Source: Rhodovastum sp963804495 (lineage in GTDB: Bacteria; Pseudomonadota; Alphaproteobacteria; Acetobacterales; Acetobacteraceae). From it: a stretch of DNA of 64,000 nucleotides. A model generated the notes under the pieces. The model did no database searches and was not told the origin of the DNA. It saw only the letters and a program-made list of their open reading frames with translations. The position numbers were made by a program, and so were the translations under genes. This document shows positions 26,358-34,726 of this stretch, piece by piece. The stretch is taken from the NCBI GenBank assembly GCA_963804495.1, contig CAWDQN010000005.1, forward strand, positions 310,001-374,000, in the 5' to 3' direction. The stretch's first letter is position 1; each line of letters begins with the position of its first letter.

Positions 26358-28481
26358 TTACAAGAAAGGCGCTGCCCGCTGCAGCAGTTCTTCCAGCCCC
26401 GGCTCGTTCGCATCCAGCGGTTTGCCCGGATGGATCACCGAGACCTGGCAGCTCTCGGCCGCCTCGACGAGCTGGCGGTAGCTGCCGGCGGCCGGGTTGA
26501 TGATGGTGGCCTGCCGGTTGGCATCGTAGCCGAACATGCGGTCGTTGACGCGGATGCACTCGTTGCAACTGCTGCAGCGGGCGGTCTCGATATAGGGCGC
26601 GCCGGGCACCGGCTCCGGCTCGGCGGCGAGCTCGGGCGGCGCCGCGACGGGGGCCTCGGCTTCCGCCGGTGCCGCGGGGGCGACCTGAGCGCTCCATGCA
26701 AGCTGGGCGGCCGCGACCTGTCGGGCCGCGTGCGAGTTGTTGATGCCGCCCAGTTCCTGCAGGCCGCGCCAGCGGTCCAGGCAGCGCCGCGCCTCGCGCA
26801 GCAGCACGTCGTTGGCCAGCACCTTATGCAACCCGCCTTCGTCATCGGCCATGAACAGGAACGGCACAAGCCCGTCCGTAACGGGAAGCGGCCTGGCGAC
26901 GGCCTCGGCCACCGGCAACAGGTTGCCGTTCCAGCATGACGGCACAATCCGGGCCAGATGCGGCGCCGCGCGGCGGTCGCAGGCAAGGAAGTCGATCAGG
27001 GTGAAGGCGACCGTCTCGCCCTGGCGTTGATGCGCCGCGTCTTCCCAGCCGAGCACGTGCAGCGGCCAGTCGTGGTCGGCCTGCGGGTTGGCAGCGATGG
27101 AAAACCGCGATGCCCAATCCGGCCCGGCGCCGGGATCATAGGCGAAGGAGGGGAAGGCACGCAATTCGACCGCGGCTGCCGACACCAGATATGGCGGCAG
27201 CGGTGCGGTCGCCGGCCCGGCGCCGCTGTAGACGCTGAACAGCGCCGGCCCGCCATGCGCGACCCCGGCCTGCACGCGCGCCAACTGGCCGAGCAGTTGC
27301 GATGCGCCCGCCTGCAGCACATACACATCGCCCAGGCCGAGCGCGGTGGCGACGATCGGCCGCGCCCGCAGGCCGAGGGCAGCCATCGAGCCGCCGCCGC
27401 CCAGCAGGTCGTCGGTTTGCACCAGGATCTTGAAGGGCAGCCCGGCGCCGAGCGCGCCAATGATCAGCGCCGCCCGCTCGGGCGTCAGGTCGGTGTCGGC
27501 AACGCAGACCAGATAGTCGGGGACCAGGGCGCCCGGCGTCTGGCCCGGCAGGCTGTCGCCAAGCCCGGCGAACAGAGCATCGTGGGTGGCCTCGTTGTAT
27601 TCGCCCGCCAGTTCCAGCCGCGCCATGGCGATGGCCCGCGCCAGTTCGGCCATATCGGGCTGGCGCTCACGCCAGGCCTGCAGCGCCGCCTCGCAACTGT
27701 CGAAGGCGAACCCGTACGGCGCGACGCGGCTGCCTGGGAGGGCAACGAAACGCTGCGTCCGCAACACCGACAGCAGCCATTCGATACGCCGGCGCCTTGC
27801 CTCGTCCAGCCCGCCTTCCGGGGTGGCGCGGGCGAGCAGACGGGCCATGGCGTCGAAGTCGAAGCTGGACGCGAACCCCGACCCCATCGCCGCCCGCAAC
27901 CGTTCCGGGCTGCGCGCCTCCGCCGAGGCGGCGAAATCGGCTTTCAGGATATCGTCCAGCCCAGTCACCAGGGTGCCGACCGTCTCGCGCACCTGCTCGG
28001 TCTTTTCCCGCTGGCGCTCGCTCCACGCGTGCGCGACCAGGCGCGCGGGCAGCATCCGGTCGCAACCCGCCAGCGCAGCGTCACGCGGCAGCGCGAGGAA
28101 CAGCCGGTCGAGGCTTTCGCGCACCGCCGGATCGGCGGCGAGCAGGGCCGCCGACGCCGTGTCCCACGCCGCCGCCAGACTGACCACCGTGCCCTCGGCA
28201 ACGAGGTGGCGCAAGGCATGTTCCATGCGCCTGGCGTGGCCGCGCAAGCGCTCCGCCGCCTCGCCCTCGCCGGCAACCGCCACATAGAACAGCGCCGACA
28301 GGCTGCGTGCCGGCGCGCCGGGCGTCAGCAGCAGCGGAAAATCATGCCGCAGGGTTGCGAGGTCGCGATAGGGCGCGAGCGGCGCCGGCAGCAGGCCGCG
28401 CCCCTCGACCGGTTCCAGCGCGCCGGAGGAAAGGCGCCCGGTCAAGTAGAACGCGAGTTGGTCCTGGTGTGCGACGTGCAT
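26358..28481 (-). CDS. 707-residue protein with C-terminal [4Fe-4S] ferredoxin domain, last gene of the Kor/Nfn operon
   Basis: Residues 636-678 carry C636-x2-C639-x2-C642...C678, one [4Fe-4S] ferredoxin-like cluster. The preceding 600 or so residues match no family I can name with confidence. Parts such as VYVLQAGASQLLGQLARVQAGVAHGGPALFSVYSGA and CLDRWRGLQELGGINNSHA have a flavour of 2-oxoacid oxidoreductase chains. A Pro/Ala/Glu linker (about 595-630) tethers the ferredoxin part. It starts 24 bp after korB, so it is probably an extra subunit or dedicated electron carrier of the 2-oxoacid oxidoreductase. Cytoplasmic; no signal peptide. The function is inferred only from the operon and the ferredoxin motif. 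Confidence 0.7.
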   Translation of the reverse strand: MHVAHQDQLAFYLTGRLSSGALEPVEGRGLLPAPLAPYRDLATLRHDFPLLLTPGAPARSLSALFYVAVAGEGEAAERLRGHARRMEHALRHLVAEGTVVSLAAAWDTASAALLAADPAVRESLDRLFLALPRDAALAGCDRMLPARLVAHAWSERQREKTEQVRETVGTLVTGLDDILKADFAASAEARSPERLRAAMGSGFASSFDFDAMARLLARATPEGGLDEARRRRIEWLLSVLRTQRFVALPGSRVAPYGFAFDSCEAALQAWRERQPDMAELARAIAMARLELAGEYNEATHDALFAGLGDSLPGQTPGALVPDYLVCVADTDLTPERAALIIGALGAGLPFKILVQTDDLLGGGGSMAALGLRARPIVATALGLGDVYVLQAGASQLLGQLARVQAGVAHGGPALFSVYSGAGPATAPLPPYLVSAAAVELRAFPSFAYDPGAGPDWASRFSIAANPQADHDWPLHVLGWEDAAHQRQGETVAFTLIDFLACDRRAAPHLARIVPSCWNGNLLPVAEAVARPLPVTDGLVPFLFMADDEGGLHKVLANDVLLREARRCLDRWRGLQELGGINNSHAARQVAAAQLAWSAQVAPAAPAEAEAPVAAPPELAAEPEPVPGAPYIETARCSSCNECIRVNDRMFGYDANRQATIINPAAGSYRQLVEAAESCQVSVIHPGKPLDANEPGLEELLQRAAPFL

Positions 28482-28505
28482 GTGCTTCTGCTTTGTCCGC
28501 GTGAC

Positions 28506-29498
28506 TCAGCCGGCGTGCGGCGCCGGCGCGGCATGCGCGGCCTGCGGCCAGATGGTGAACTTGTCGAACTCGGCCTCCAGCCCGGCGCGGATGCGCTCGG
28601 GCGAGCGCTCCTGCGCGCCGCTGCGCAGGTCTTCGTAACAGGGCACGTCGGGGTTGTGATACAGGATGCCGACCGGGATCGGGTCGTGCGTGGACGCCAC
28701 CGCGCGTGCGGCTGCCAGGTCGCTGGGATCGTGCTCAAGCTGGTTGCGGTAAATTTTTGCCAGGCCCGGGCTGATGGAAAGCCCGCGCGCGTGGTGCAGC
28801 AGGCGCACCCGTTGCGGATCCTGGATGTAGGGCTCAAACATCTTCGGCAGCCATTCCGGGCAGCGCTGCAGGATGCGCACGAACGAGAAGCCGCGGTGGT
28901 GGTAGGCGGCGCGCAGGATGTCGTAGAGCACCTCCGGAATCCAATCGACCGCCTGCGCCACGAACGAAACGTTCTCGACGCCGAGGGTCACCTGCAAGGG
29001 CTGCAAAGCTTCAAGATAACTGCCGCGCGGGGTGGTGTTGCTGCGGGTGCCAATCGGCGAGGTCGGCGAGGCCTGCTTTTTGGTCAGGCCGTAGATCTGG
29101 TTGTCGTGCAGCATGACCGTGAGGTTCATGTTGTAGCGGATGGCGTGAATCCAGTGCGCCGCGCCGATGCTGCAGCAATCGCCGTCGCCGGTGTTGACGA
29201 ACACCGTCAGGTCCGGTCGCGCCATGCGCACACCCTCGGCGATCGGCAGGGCGCGGCCGTGGATGCCGTGCAGCCCGTAGGTGCGCATGTAGTGCGGGAA
29301 CCGGCTGGAGCAGCCGATGCCGGAGACGAACACGGTTTTTTCCGGCCGCAAATCCTCGTCGCGGCACAGGCGCTGCACCGCGGTCAGGATGGCGTTGTCG
29401 CCGCAGCCCGAGCACCAGCGCGGCACCCCGCTCTGGTAATCCTCCAGCGCATGGTGTTCGTCGTGCAGGCGCAGCAGGCATTCGGTGGCGTCGGTCAT
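28506..29498 (-). CDS. korB: 2-oxoacid:ferredoxin oxidoreductase, beta subunit
   Basis: A 330-residue thiamine-diphosphate subunit. RWCSGCGDNAI with C-x2-C and GIGCSSRFPHYM near the N-terminus supply Fe-S ligands; GDGDCCSIGAAHWIHAIRYNMNLTVMLHDNQIYGLTKKQASPTSP is the ThDP/Mg2+ site. The ATG at 29498 overlaps the korA stop. With KorA it oxidises a 2-oxoacid (2-oxoglutarate or pyruvate) to the acyl-CoA and CO2, reducing ferredoxin. The substrate cannot be read from the sequence with certainty. Confidence 0.92.
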   Translation of the reverse strand: MTDATECLLRLHDEHHALEDYQSGVPRWCSGCGDNAILTAVQRLCRDEDLRPEKTVFVSGIGCSSRFPHYMRTYGLHGIHGRALPIAEGVRMARPDLTVFVNTGDGDCCSIGAAHWIHAIRYNMNLTVMLHDNQIYGLTKKQASPTSPIGTRSNTTPRGSYLEALQPLQVTLGVENVSFVAQAVDWIPEVLYDILRAAYHHRGFSFVRILQRCPEWLPKMFEPYIQDPQRVRLLHHARGLSISPGLAKIYRNQLEHDPSDLAAARAVASTHDPIPVGILYHNPDVPCYEDLRSGAQERSPERIRAGLEAEFDKFTIWPQAAHAAPAPHAG

Positions 29499-31399
29499 GA
29501 ATCTTCCCCCGGTCCGGCGGCGAGTTTTTCGAGAACGACGCGGCGGATGGAGCCCGGCTTGATCGGCTGCCCCTTCACCTCGCTCCAGCAGTCAATGTCG
29601 ATCAGCGTGCGCGCCCGCAGCAGCATGGCGAGCGCGGAATAGCGGCGGTTGTCGGCGTCGATCATCGCGTCGTCCGGCCGGTCGCTCCAGTTCGCCTCGA
29701 TGGACAGCACCTGGCCGAAGCGCTGCATGATCGCTTTCAGGCCGGGTTGCATCGGTTGCAGAAACGTCAGGTGCAGCGACGACACGCGATGGCCTTCGGC
29801 GCGCAACCCGTCCACCGCTTCCTCGATGGCGCCGCGGGTGCTCCCCCAGCCGACCACCAGCAAATCGCCATCGGCATCGCCATGCACCACCGGCGGGCGC
29901 AGGGTTTTCTGCAGCGTGGCAAGCTTCAGGCTGCGGGCGCGGATGCTTTCCTGGTTGCTCTCGGGATCGTAGGCGACGCGGCTGGCGCGGTCATGCGCCA
30001 GCCCGGTGAGCGTATGCATGCCGCCCGGCTGGCCGGGGATGAACCGGCGCGACAGGCCGGTGACCGCATCCCAATCGTAGGGCCGTGCGCCCGGGGCCAC
30101 CCGGCTCTGGTCGGCGGGGGCGGCAAGCCAGGCCTCGTCGAAACCCGGGCGCGGGATCGGCTGCTGCGAGGTGGCGAGCGAGGCGTCCGACAGCACCACC
30201 ACCACCATGCCGAAGGTCTCCGCCAGCTTGCGGGCGGTGATGACGGAATAGAAGCATTCCTCGATGGTCGACGGCGCGATCACCACTTTCGGCGCGTCGC
30301 CATGGCTGCCGAACATGGTGGTGAGCAGGTCGCCCTGTTCGACCTTGGTGGGCTGGCCGGTGCTCGGCCCGCCGCGTTGCACGTTCACCACCACCAGCGG
30401 GATTTCGCCCATCACCGCAAGGCCGATGCCCTCCTGCTTGAGCGAATAGCCGGGGCCGGAGGTGATGGTGACGGCGCATTTGCCGGCATAGGAGGCGCCG
30501 AGAGCGAAAGCGCAGGCGGCGATTTCGTCCTCGGCCTGGTGCACCAGTCCGCCGACTTTCTCGAACACGTCGCTGAGGTAATGCGAGGCCGAGGTCGCCG
30601 GGGTGATCGGATACATGGCACAAACCTCCATGCCGGAGGCCAGGATGCCGAGCGCGAGCGCGGTGTTGCCGTTGACCACGATCTGCGGCGCGGTCACCGG
30701 GGAGGCGGGAATGGCGAAGCGGAGATCGAGGTTTTCCTGTGTCCAGTCGAACCCGGCTTCCAGCAGTTTTACGTTCTGCGCGACGACGCCTTTGTCTTTC
30801 TTGCCGAAGGCCAGCGCGATCTGTTCACGCGCCAGCGCCAGGTCCAGGCTGTAAATGCGGCACAGCATGCCGAGGGCGAACATGTTCTTGCCGCGCCGCG
30901 CGTCGGAGACGAGCTTGCGGCACTCAAGCTCCATCGGAATTTCGCGCACATCGTAGCCGGCGGCGCGCAACTGGCCGTGCACCTGCACATAGGCGGCGGC
31001 GATGCCGGGGTCGCGGTCGCTGCGCCACATGTTTTCCAGCAGGATGATGCAGCCCGGCTTCAGTTCGCCGGCCCGCACCCGGCCAAGCAGCACCTGCTCG
31101 TTAAACGCGACCACCAGGTCGGTCTCGCCGCCGCCGTTGGTGACCGGGCCGGCGCCGAGGCGGATGCGGTTGCCGCTGGCGCCCGCGGTGCTGCGTGCCG
31201 GTGGGCGGATTTCGGCGGGGATGATCTCCACGGTCCACACGCCGTTGCCGGTGCGCGCGGCGATGGCGCCGAGCGCCTGGCCGCAGCGTTGCGCGCCTTC
31301 GCCGGAATCACTGATGATTTCGACGATGTGCTCGGACAGCACCACCGGCGCGCCGGCGGCAGCCCGGACGTCATGTTCGATCGTAACCGCGTCGTTCAT
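29495..31399 (-). CDS. korA: 2-oxoacid:acceptor oxidoreductase, fused gamma-alpha subunit
   Basis: A 634-residue fusion. The N-terminal gamma domain (about 18-200, SGEGAQRCGQALGAIAARTGNGVWTVEIIPAEIRPP, then NGGGETDLVVAFNEQVLLGRV) is followed by the alpha domain (about 240-610, with MYPITPATSASHYLSDV, QAEDEIAACAFALGASYAGKCAVTITSGPGYSLKQEGIGLAVMGEIPLVVVNVQRGGPSTGQPTKVEQGDLL). This is the classic fused KorA type of aerobic and microaerobic bacteria. ATG at 31399, 16 bp after the upstream oxidoreductase gene. Confidence 0.93.
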   Translation of the reverse strand: MNDAVTIEHDVRAAAGAPVVLSEHIVEIISDSGEGAQRCGQALGAIAARTGNGVWTVEIIPAEIRPPARSTAGASGNRIRLGAGPVTNGGGETDLVVAFNEQVLLGRVRAGELKPGCIILLENMWRSDRDPGIAAAYVQVHGQLRAAGYDVREIPMELECRKLVSDARRGKNMFALGMLCRIYSLDLALAREQIALAFGKKDKGVVAQNVKLLEAGFDWTQENLDLRFAIPASPVTAPQIVVNGNTALALGILASGMEVCAMYPITPATSASHYLSDVFEKVGGLVHQAEDEIAACAFALGASYAGKCAVTITSGPGYSLKQEGIGLAVMGEIPLVVVNVQRGGPSTGQPTKVEQGDLLTTMFGSHGDAPKVVIAPSTIEECFYSVITARKLAETFGMVVVVLSDASLATSQQPIPRPGFDEAWLAAPADQSRVAPGARPYDWDAVTGLSRRFIPGQPGGMHTLTGLAHDRASRVAYDPESNQESIRARSLKLATLQKTLRPPVVHGDADGDLLVVGWGSTRGAIEEAVDGLRAEGHRVSSLHLTFLQPMQPGLKAIMQRFGQVLSIEANWSDRPDDAMIDADNRRYSALAMLLRARTLIDIDCWSEVKGQPIKPGSIRRVVLEKLAAGPGEDS

Positions 31400-31415
31400 A
31401 TGTGCCTCGGGCAGG

Positions 31416-32909
31416 TCAGGCGATACGCAAGCGAACAAAACAGCGTTCCTGGCGCGGGATACCGAACACGGCGTCGGTCAGGTCGGTGGGGAGAGGCCGC
31501 AGGTCGGACAGGCCCAGATACGCCTTCATGCTGCGCGCGGCGCGCCGCCCGGCCCCCATCGCCTCGATGACGGTCGCCGCCCCGGTGACGATGTCGCCGC
31601 CGGCGTAGACACCCGCCAGCGAGGTGGCGAGGTTTTCGTCCACCGCGATGTAGCCGCGCTTGTCCAATGCCAGACCCGAGGTCTGGCCGATGATCGGGTT
31701 GGCGTTGGTGCCGATGGCGAAGACGATCTGATCGACCTCGATGTCGTGCTCGCTGCCCGGCACCGGCACCGGGCGGGCGCGGCCGGAGCGATCGGGTTCG
31801 CCCAGAACCATGCTCTGGCAGCGCAGCGCGCGGACGTTGCCGCGCCCGTCGCCGAGCACCTCCACCGGCGCGGTCAGCCAATGGAATGCGATGCCTTCCT
31901 GTTCGGCGTGATGCACCTCCTCGGCGCGCGCGGGGCATTCGGCGCGGCTGCGGCGGTAGATGCAACTTACCTTCTCGGCGCCGAGCCGCAGGCAGACGCG
32001 CATCGCATCCATGGCCGTGTTGCCCGCGCCCACCACCGCCACATGCCGGCCGAGCGGCAGCGGCGTGTCGACGGCGGGGAAGTCGCGGGCGCGCATCAGG
32101 TTGCAGCGGGTCAGCAATTCATTGGCCGACAGTACGCCGTTCAGCGAATCGCCGGGAATGCCGAGCATGGCCGGATAGCCGGCGCCGGTGCCGATGAACA
32201 CGGCGTGGTAGCCAAGCTCGTCGATCATCTGCTCGATGGTGAACAGGCGCCCGACCAGGGTGTTGCATTCGAAGCTTACGCCGAGGCGCCGCATCGCCTC
32301 GATTTCGGCATCCACCACGCTGTTGGGCAGGCGGAAATCGGGAATGCCGTAGCGCAGCACGCCGCCGGGCAGATGGAATGCCTCGTAGACCGTGACGTCG
32401 CAGCCGGCTTTCGCCATGTCGGCCGCACAGGCCATGCCGGCGGGGCCGGAGCCGACCACGCCGACGCGGAACCGGTTGGGCTCGATATGCGGCCTGCGCG
32501 CCCAGCCCTCGGCAATGGCGCGGTCGCCGACGAAGCGTTCCAGCCTGCCGATGGCCACCGGCTCCAGCACGTCGCCGACGATGCACACGCCCTCGCACTG
32601 GCTTTCCTGCGGGCAGACGCGGCCGCACACAGCCGGCAGCAAATTGGTGCGCGCCAGCACGTCATAGGCGCCGCTTATGTCGCCGTCGGAGATGCGGGAG
32701 ATGAAGCCAGGGATGTCGATGCCCACCGGGCAGCCGCCGGTGCAGGCAGGCTCCGGGCAGACCAGGCAGCGTTGCGATTCCAGTTTCGCCTCGGCCTCGT
32801 CGTAGCCGAGGTTCACTTCCTCGAAATTGCCCCGCCGGACCAGCGGGTCCTGTTCGCGCACCGGCGTACGCTGCTGCGGGATGCTGCGGATGGTTCGTTT
32901 CGGGGCCAT
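31416..32909 (-). CDS. FAD-dependent NAD(P)H oxidoreductase, GltD/NfnB/KorC-like
   Basis: A 497-residue flavoprotein of the glutamate-synthase small-subunit type. The N-terminal Fe-S domain has CLVCPEPACTGGCPVGIDIPGF and CGRVCPQESQCEGVC (two [4Fe-4S] clusters); FAD site VGVVGSGPAGMACAADMAKAG; NAD(P) site VAVVGAGNTAMDAMRVCLRLGAEKV. With the NfnA-like gene 21 bp upstream it looks like the electron-bifurcating NfnAB pair. A GltD-like protein is also the KorC subunit of the Azoarcus evansii 2-oxoglutarate:NADP+ oxidoreductase. Either way it should pass electrons between NAD(P)H and ferredoxin. A free-standing GltA role is less likely in this context. Confidence 0.88.
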   Translation of the reverse strand: MAPKRTIRSIPQQRTPVREQDPLVRRGNFEEVNLGYDEAEAKLESQRCLVCPEPACTGGCPVGIDIPGFISRISDGDISGAYDVLARTNLLPAVCGRVCPQESQCEGVCIVGDVLEPVAIGRLERFVGDRAIAEGWARRPHIEPNRFRVGVVGSGPAGMACAADMAKAGCDVTVYEAFHLPGGVLRYGIPDFRLPNSVVDAEIEAMRRLGVSFECNTLVGRLFTIEQMIDELGYHAVFIGTGAGYPAMLGIPGDSLNGVLSANELLTRCNLMRARDFPAVDTPLPLGRHVAVVGAGNTAMDAMRVCLRLGAEKVSCIYRRSRAECPARAEEVHHAEQEGIAFHWLTAPVEVLGDGRGNVRALRCQSMVLGEPDRSGRARPVPVPGSEHDIEVDQIVFAIGTNANPIIGQTSGLALDKRGYIAVDENLATSLAGVYAGGDIVTGAATVIEAMGAGRRAARSMKAYLGLSDLRPLPTDLTDAVFGIPRQERCFVRLRIA

Positions 32910-32930
32910 TTTTCTGCCTGTTCGCTTCGA

Positions 32931-33812
32931 TCAGGTCGCGGCCAGCAGGGCGCGCATGCGGCAGGTTTCCGACCAGCGCGCCACGGCGGCCTTTTCTTCC
33001 TCGGCGTAGCGGCGCAGGCGCGTCATCAGATCGTCGAAATCCACCAGGTGGCCGTCGAAATCCGGTCCGTCCACGCAGGCGAACTTCACCACATCGCCGA
33101 GCTTCACCCGGCAGCCGCCGCACATGCCGGTGCCGTCCACCATGATCGGGTTGAGGCTGACCATGGTGCGGATGCCGTGCGGCCGCGTGGTTTCGGCGCA
33201 GGCTTTCATCATTACCGGCGGGCCGATGGCCACCACCTCGTCGATGTCGGGATGGGCGGCGATGGCCTGGCGGATGCCGTCGCTGACGAAGCCCTTTATG
33301 CCCGCAGAGCCGTCATCGGTGCACAGGATGACCTCGTCGCAGACGGCGCGGAACCGGTCTTCCCAGAACACCAGGCTCTCGGTGCGGAAGCCGAGGATGC
33401 CGATGACCGTCGCTCCGTTCTGCTTGAAGCCGCGCGCCTGCGGATAGATCGGCGCGACACCTAGGCCGCCGCCGACGCAAACCACTGTTTTGGCGTCGCT
33501 GAGATGCGTCGGCACGCCCATCGGCCCGACCAGCGCATGCAGGCGGGTGCCGACGTGGCAGGTCTGCTGCATTTCCTTCGTGGTCTTGCCGACCGCCTGG
33601 ATGACCAGGGTGACGGTGCCGTCGCGCGCGTCGAAATCGGCGATGGTGAGCGGAATGCGCTCGCCCTCGGGATGTGACATCACAATGACGAACTGTCCGG
33701 GCCGCGCCGCCCGCGCCATCATGGGATGGCGCACGGCGAGCAGATAGGTGACATCGGAGAAGTCTTCCCGCCGGACGATTTCGAATCCGGCGTCGGTCTG
33801 ATTTTGTGGCAT
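32931..33812 (-). CDS. ferredoxin-NADP+ reductase-type subunit, NfnA/SudB-like
   Basis: A 293-residue FAD/NAD-binding protein of the dihydroorotate dehydrogenase electron-transfer/NfnA type. FAD domain GQFVIVMSHPEGERIPLTIAD; NAD(P)-binding VVCVGGGLGVAPIYPQARGFK; C-terminal [2Fe-2S] motif GMCGGCRVKLGDVVKFACVDGPDFDGHLVDFD. ATG at 33812 with GGGAGGAGG seven bases upstream. It is the first gene of a five-gene operon, 113 bp from an FNR/FixK box. Probable partner of the GltD-like subunit. Confidence 0.9.
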   Translation of the reverse strand: MPQNQTDAGFEIVRREDFSDVTYLLAVRHPMMARAARPGQFVIVMSHPEGERIPLTIADFDARDGTVTLVIQAVGKTTKEMQQTCHVGTRLHALVGPMGVPTHLSDAKTVVCVGGGLGVAPIYPQARGFKQNGATVIGILGFRTESLVFWEDRFRAVCDEVILCTDDGSAGIKGFVSDGIRQAIAAHPDIDEVVAIGPPVMMKACAETTRPHGIRTMVSLNPIMVDGTGMCGGCRVKLGDVVKFACVDGPDFDGHLVDFDDLMTRLRRYAEEEKAAVARWSETCRMRALLAAT

Positions 33813-33871
33813 CGGGCGCCTCCTCCCTTCGGTGCGAGGCGGAACGTCACGTGAGGCGGGCAGATCACCGG

Positions 33872-33893
33872 TATGTGACCCGCATATGTGACC
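33872..33893. repeat. two tatgtgacc direct repeats near the FNR box
   Basis: tatgtgacc at 33872-33880 and again at 33885-33893, 13 bp apart, between the operon start and the FNR box. Possibly a second regulator site with one-and-a-quarter-turn spacing. Confidence 0.35.
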
Positions 33894-33925
33894 GGCACGG
33901 ATGTCATTGTTCCGAGTTCAAATCC

Positions 33926-33939
33926 TTGATATGGATCAA
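33926..33939. promoter_or_regulatory. FNR/ANR/FixK box
   Basis: TTGATATGGATCAA is an exact match to the consensus TTGAT-N4-ATCAA. It lies between the NfnA-like gene (minus, 113 bp away) and the DUF4334 gene (plus, 69 bp away). Being palindromic it could serve either or both. The distance to the minus-strand start suits an activator site upstream of a low-oxygen promoter. Confidence 0.8.
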
Positions 33940-33988
33940 CCGCCCCTATGCGCGCCCGACATGTCTTGCCGCCACCAGGGGGAGGCCG

Positions 33989-34026
33989 CATGACGGTGCC
34001 CAGAAACCATGACGGTGCCCAGAGAC
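33989..34026 (+). repeat. 19-bp tandem duplication over a start codon
   Basis: catgacggtgcccagaaac (33989-34007) is followed by the same sequence with one change (34008-34026). The first copy carries an ATG at 33990 close to a GGGGGAGG ribosome site (33978-33985); the second ATG (34009) is the one in frame with the protein. The duplication thus puts the best ribosome site out of frame with the gene. Confidence 0.9.
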
Positions 34027-34641
34027 ACCAACTCTTTTCTTCCACGCCTGGAGGCGTTCGCCACCGGCGGTGCGACGACCGCCGCCGCCCTTGCCCTGTT
34101 CGACAGCCTGCCCCCCGTCGCCTTGGCGAACCTGCAAGGCCGTTGGCGCGGCGCCGGTGTTCCCACGGGGCACGAAATGGACGGGTTGCTGGAACGCTTC
34201 GGCTGGTACGGCAAGGAATTCAACGGGCCGGACGATGTGCACCCGCTGCTGTTTGCAGGCAGCCAGGGTGGGATTTTCGCGGTCAACCCGGCTTTCGTGC
34301 CGATGCGGCTGGTCAGGCGTCACATCGGCTGGTTTCATACCGGATTATCCAGGACTTTCTTCGCCTCGCTCGGCCGTTTGGCGAGAACGCGAAAGCCGGC
34401 GGCACGGCTGCGGATGATGGAGTTCCGCGGCGTCATGACGGCGGCGATGATCTACGACAGCCACCCGATCATCGACATGTTCCGGCTGCTGGATGCCGAT
34501 ACGGTGCTTGGCCTGATGGATATGCGGGATATGGCGCGGCCATTCTTCTTTGTTCTTCGGCGACAAAGAAATCAAGGAGAGGGCTCTGCTGAACCCGCCA
34601 CAGCGCGGCCGGCGCATGGCCCGCTTGACCCCATGACGTGA
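34009..34641 (+). CDS. GXWXG/DUF4334 domain-containing protein
   Basis: A 210-residue protein. The N-terminal GXWXG motif is in LANLQGRWRGAGVPTGH (about 40), followed by the DUF4334 domain ending DADTVLGLMDMRDMARPFFFVLRR. The last 24 or so residues (RNQGEGSAEPATARPAHGPLDPMT) are an unusual low-complexity tail beyond the normal family end. The in-frame ATG at 34009 lacks a nearby ribosome site because of the 19-bp duplication. The family has no settled function. Divergent from the Nfn/Kor operon and sharing its FNR box. Confidence 0.75.
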   Translation: MTVPRDTNSFLPRLEAFATGGATTAAALALFDSLPPVALANLQGRWRGAGVPTGHEMDGLLERFGWYGKEFNGPDDVHPLLFAGSQGGIFAVNPAFVPMRLVRRHIGWFHTGLSRTFFASLGRLARTRKPAARLRMMEFRGVMTAAMIYDSHPIIDMFRLLDADTVLGLMDMRDMARPFFFVLRRQRNQGEGSAEPATARPAHGPLDPMT

Positions 34642-34662
34642 GGCGTTTGCGGCAGCGCCCTG

Positions 34663-34726
34663 CCTGCCCCACTGTCTGCCTGCCCCACTGTCTGCCTGCC
34701 CCACGGTCTGCCTACCCCGCGGTCTG
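34663..34726. repeat. 16-bp tandem repeat, four copies, running into the bpt stop
   Basis: Units at 34663-34678, 34679-34694, 34695-34710 and 34711-34726 (cctgccccactgtctg with drift to cctaccccgcggtctg). The fourth unit holds the stop codon and last codons of the minus-strand bpt gene, so the array looks like expansion outward from the gene end. Confidence 0.85.

Noticed and set aside
26958..29642. An 894-codon plus-strand open frame over the Kor genes
   Set aside because: Antisense shadow of korB and the ferredoxin-tailed gene, whose own motifs are clear.
31002..33464. An 820-codon plus-strand open frame
   Set aside because: Antisense to the two flavoprotein genes with FAD and Fe-S motifs; no start site and no family pattern.
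33901..33930. A tRNA-like gagttcaaatcc T-loop pattern
   Set aside because: No acceptor stem or anticodon arm can be drawn around it, and it merges with the FNR box.
33948..34592. The SD-linked frame from ATG 33990 as the real gene
   Set aside because: Its translation is Arg/Gly-rich with no GXWXG or DUF4334 pattern, which lie in the frame from 34009.
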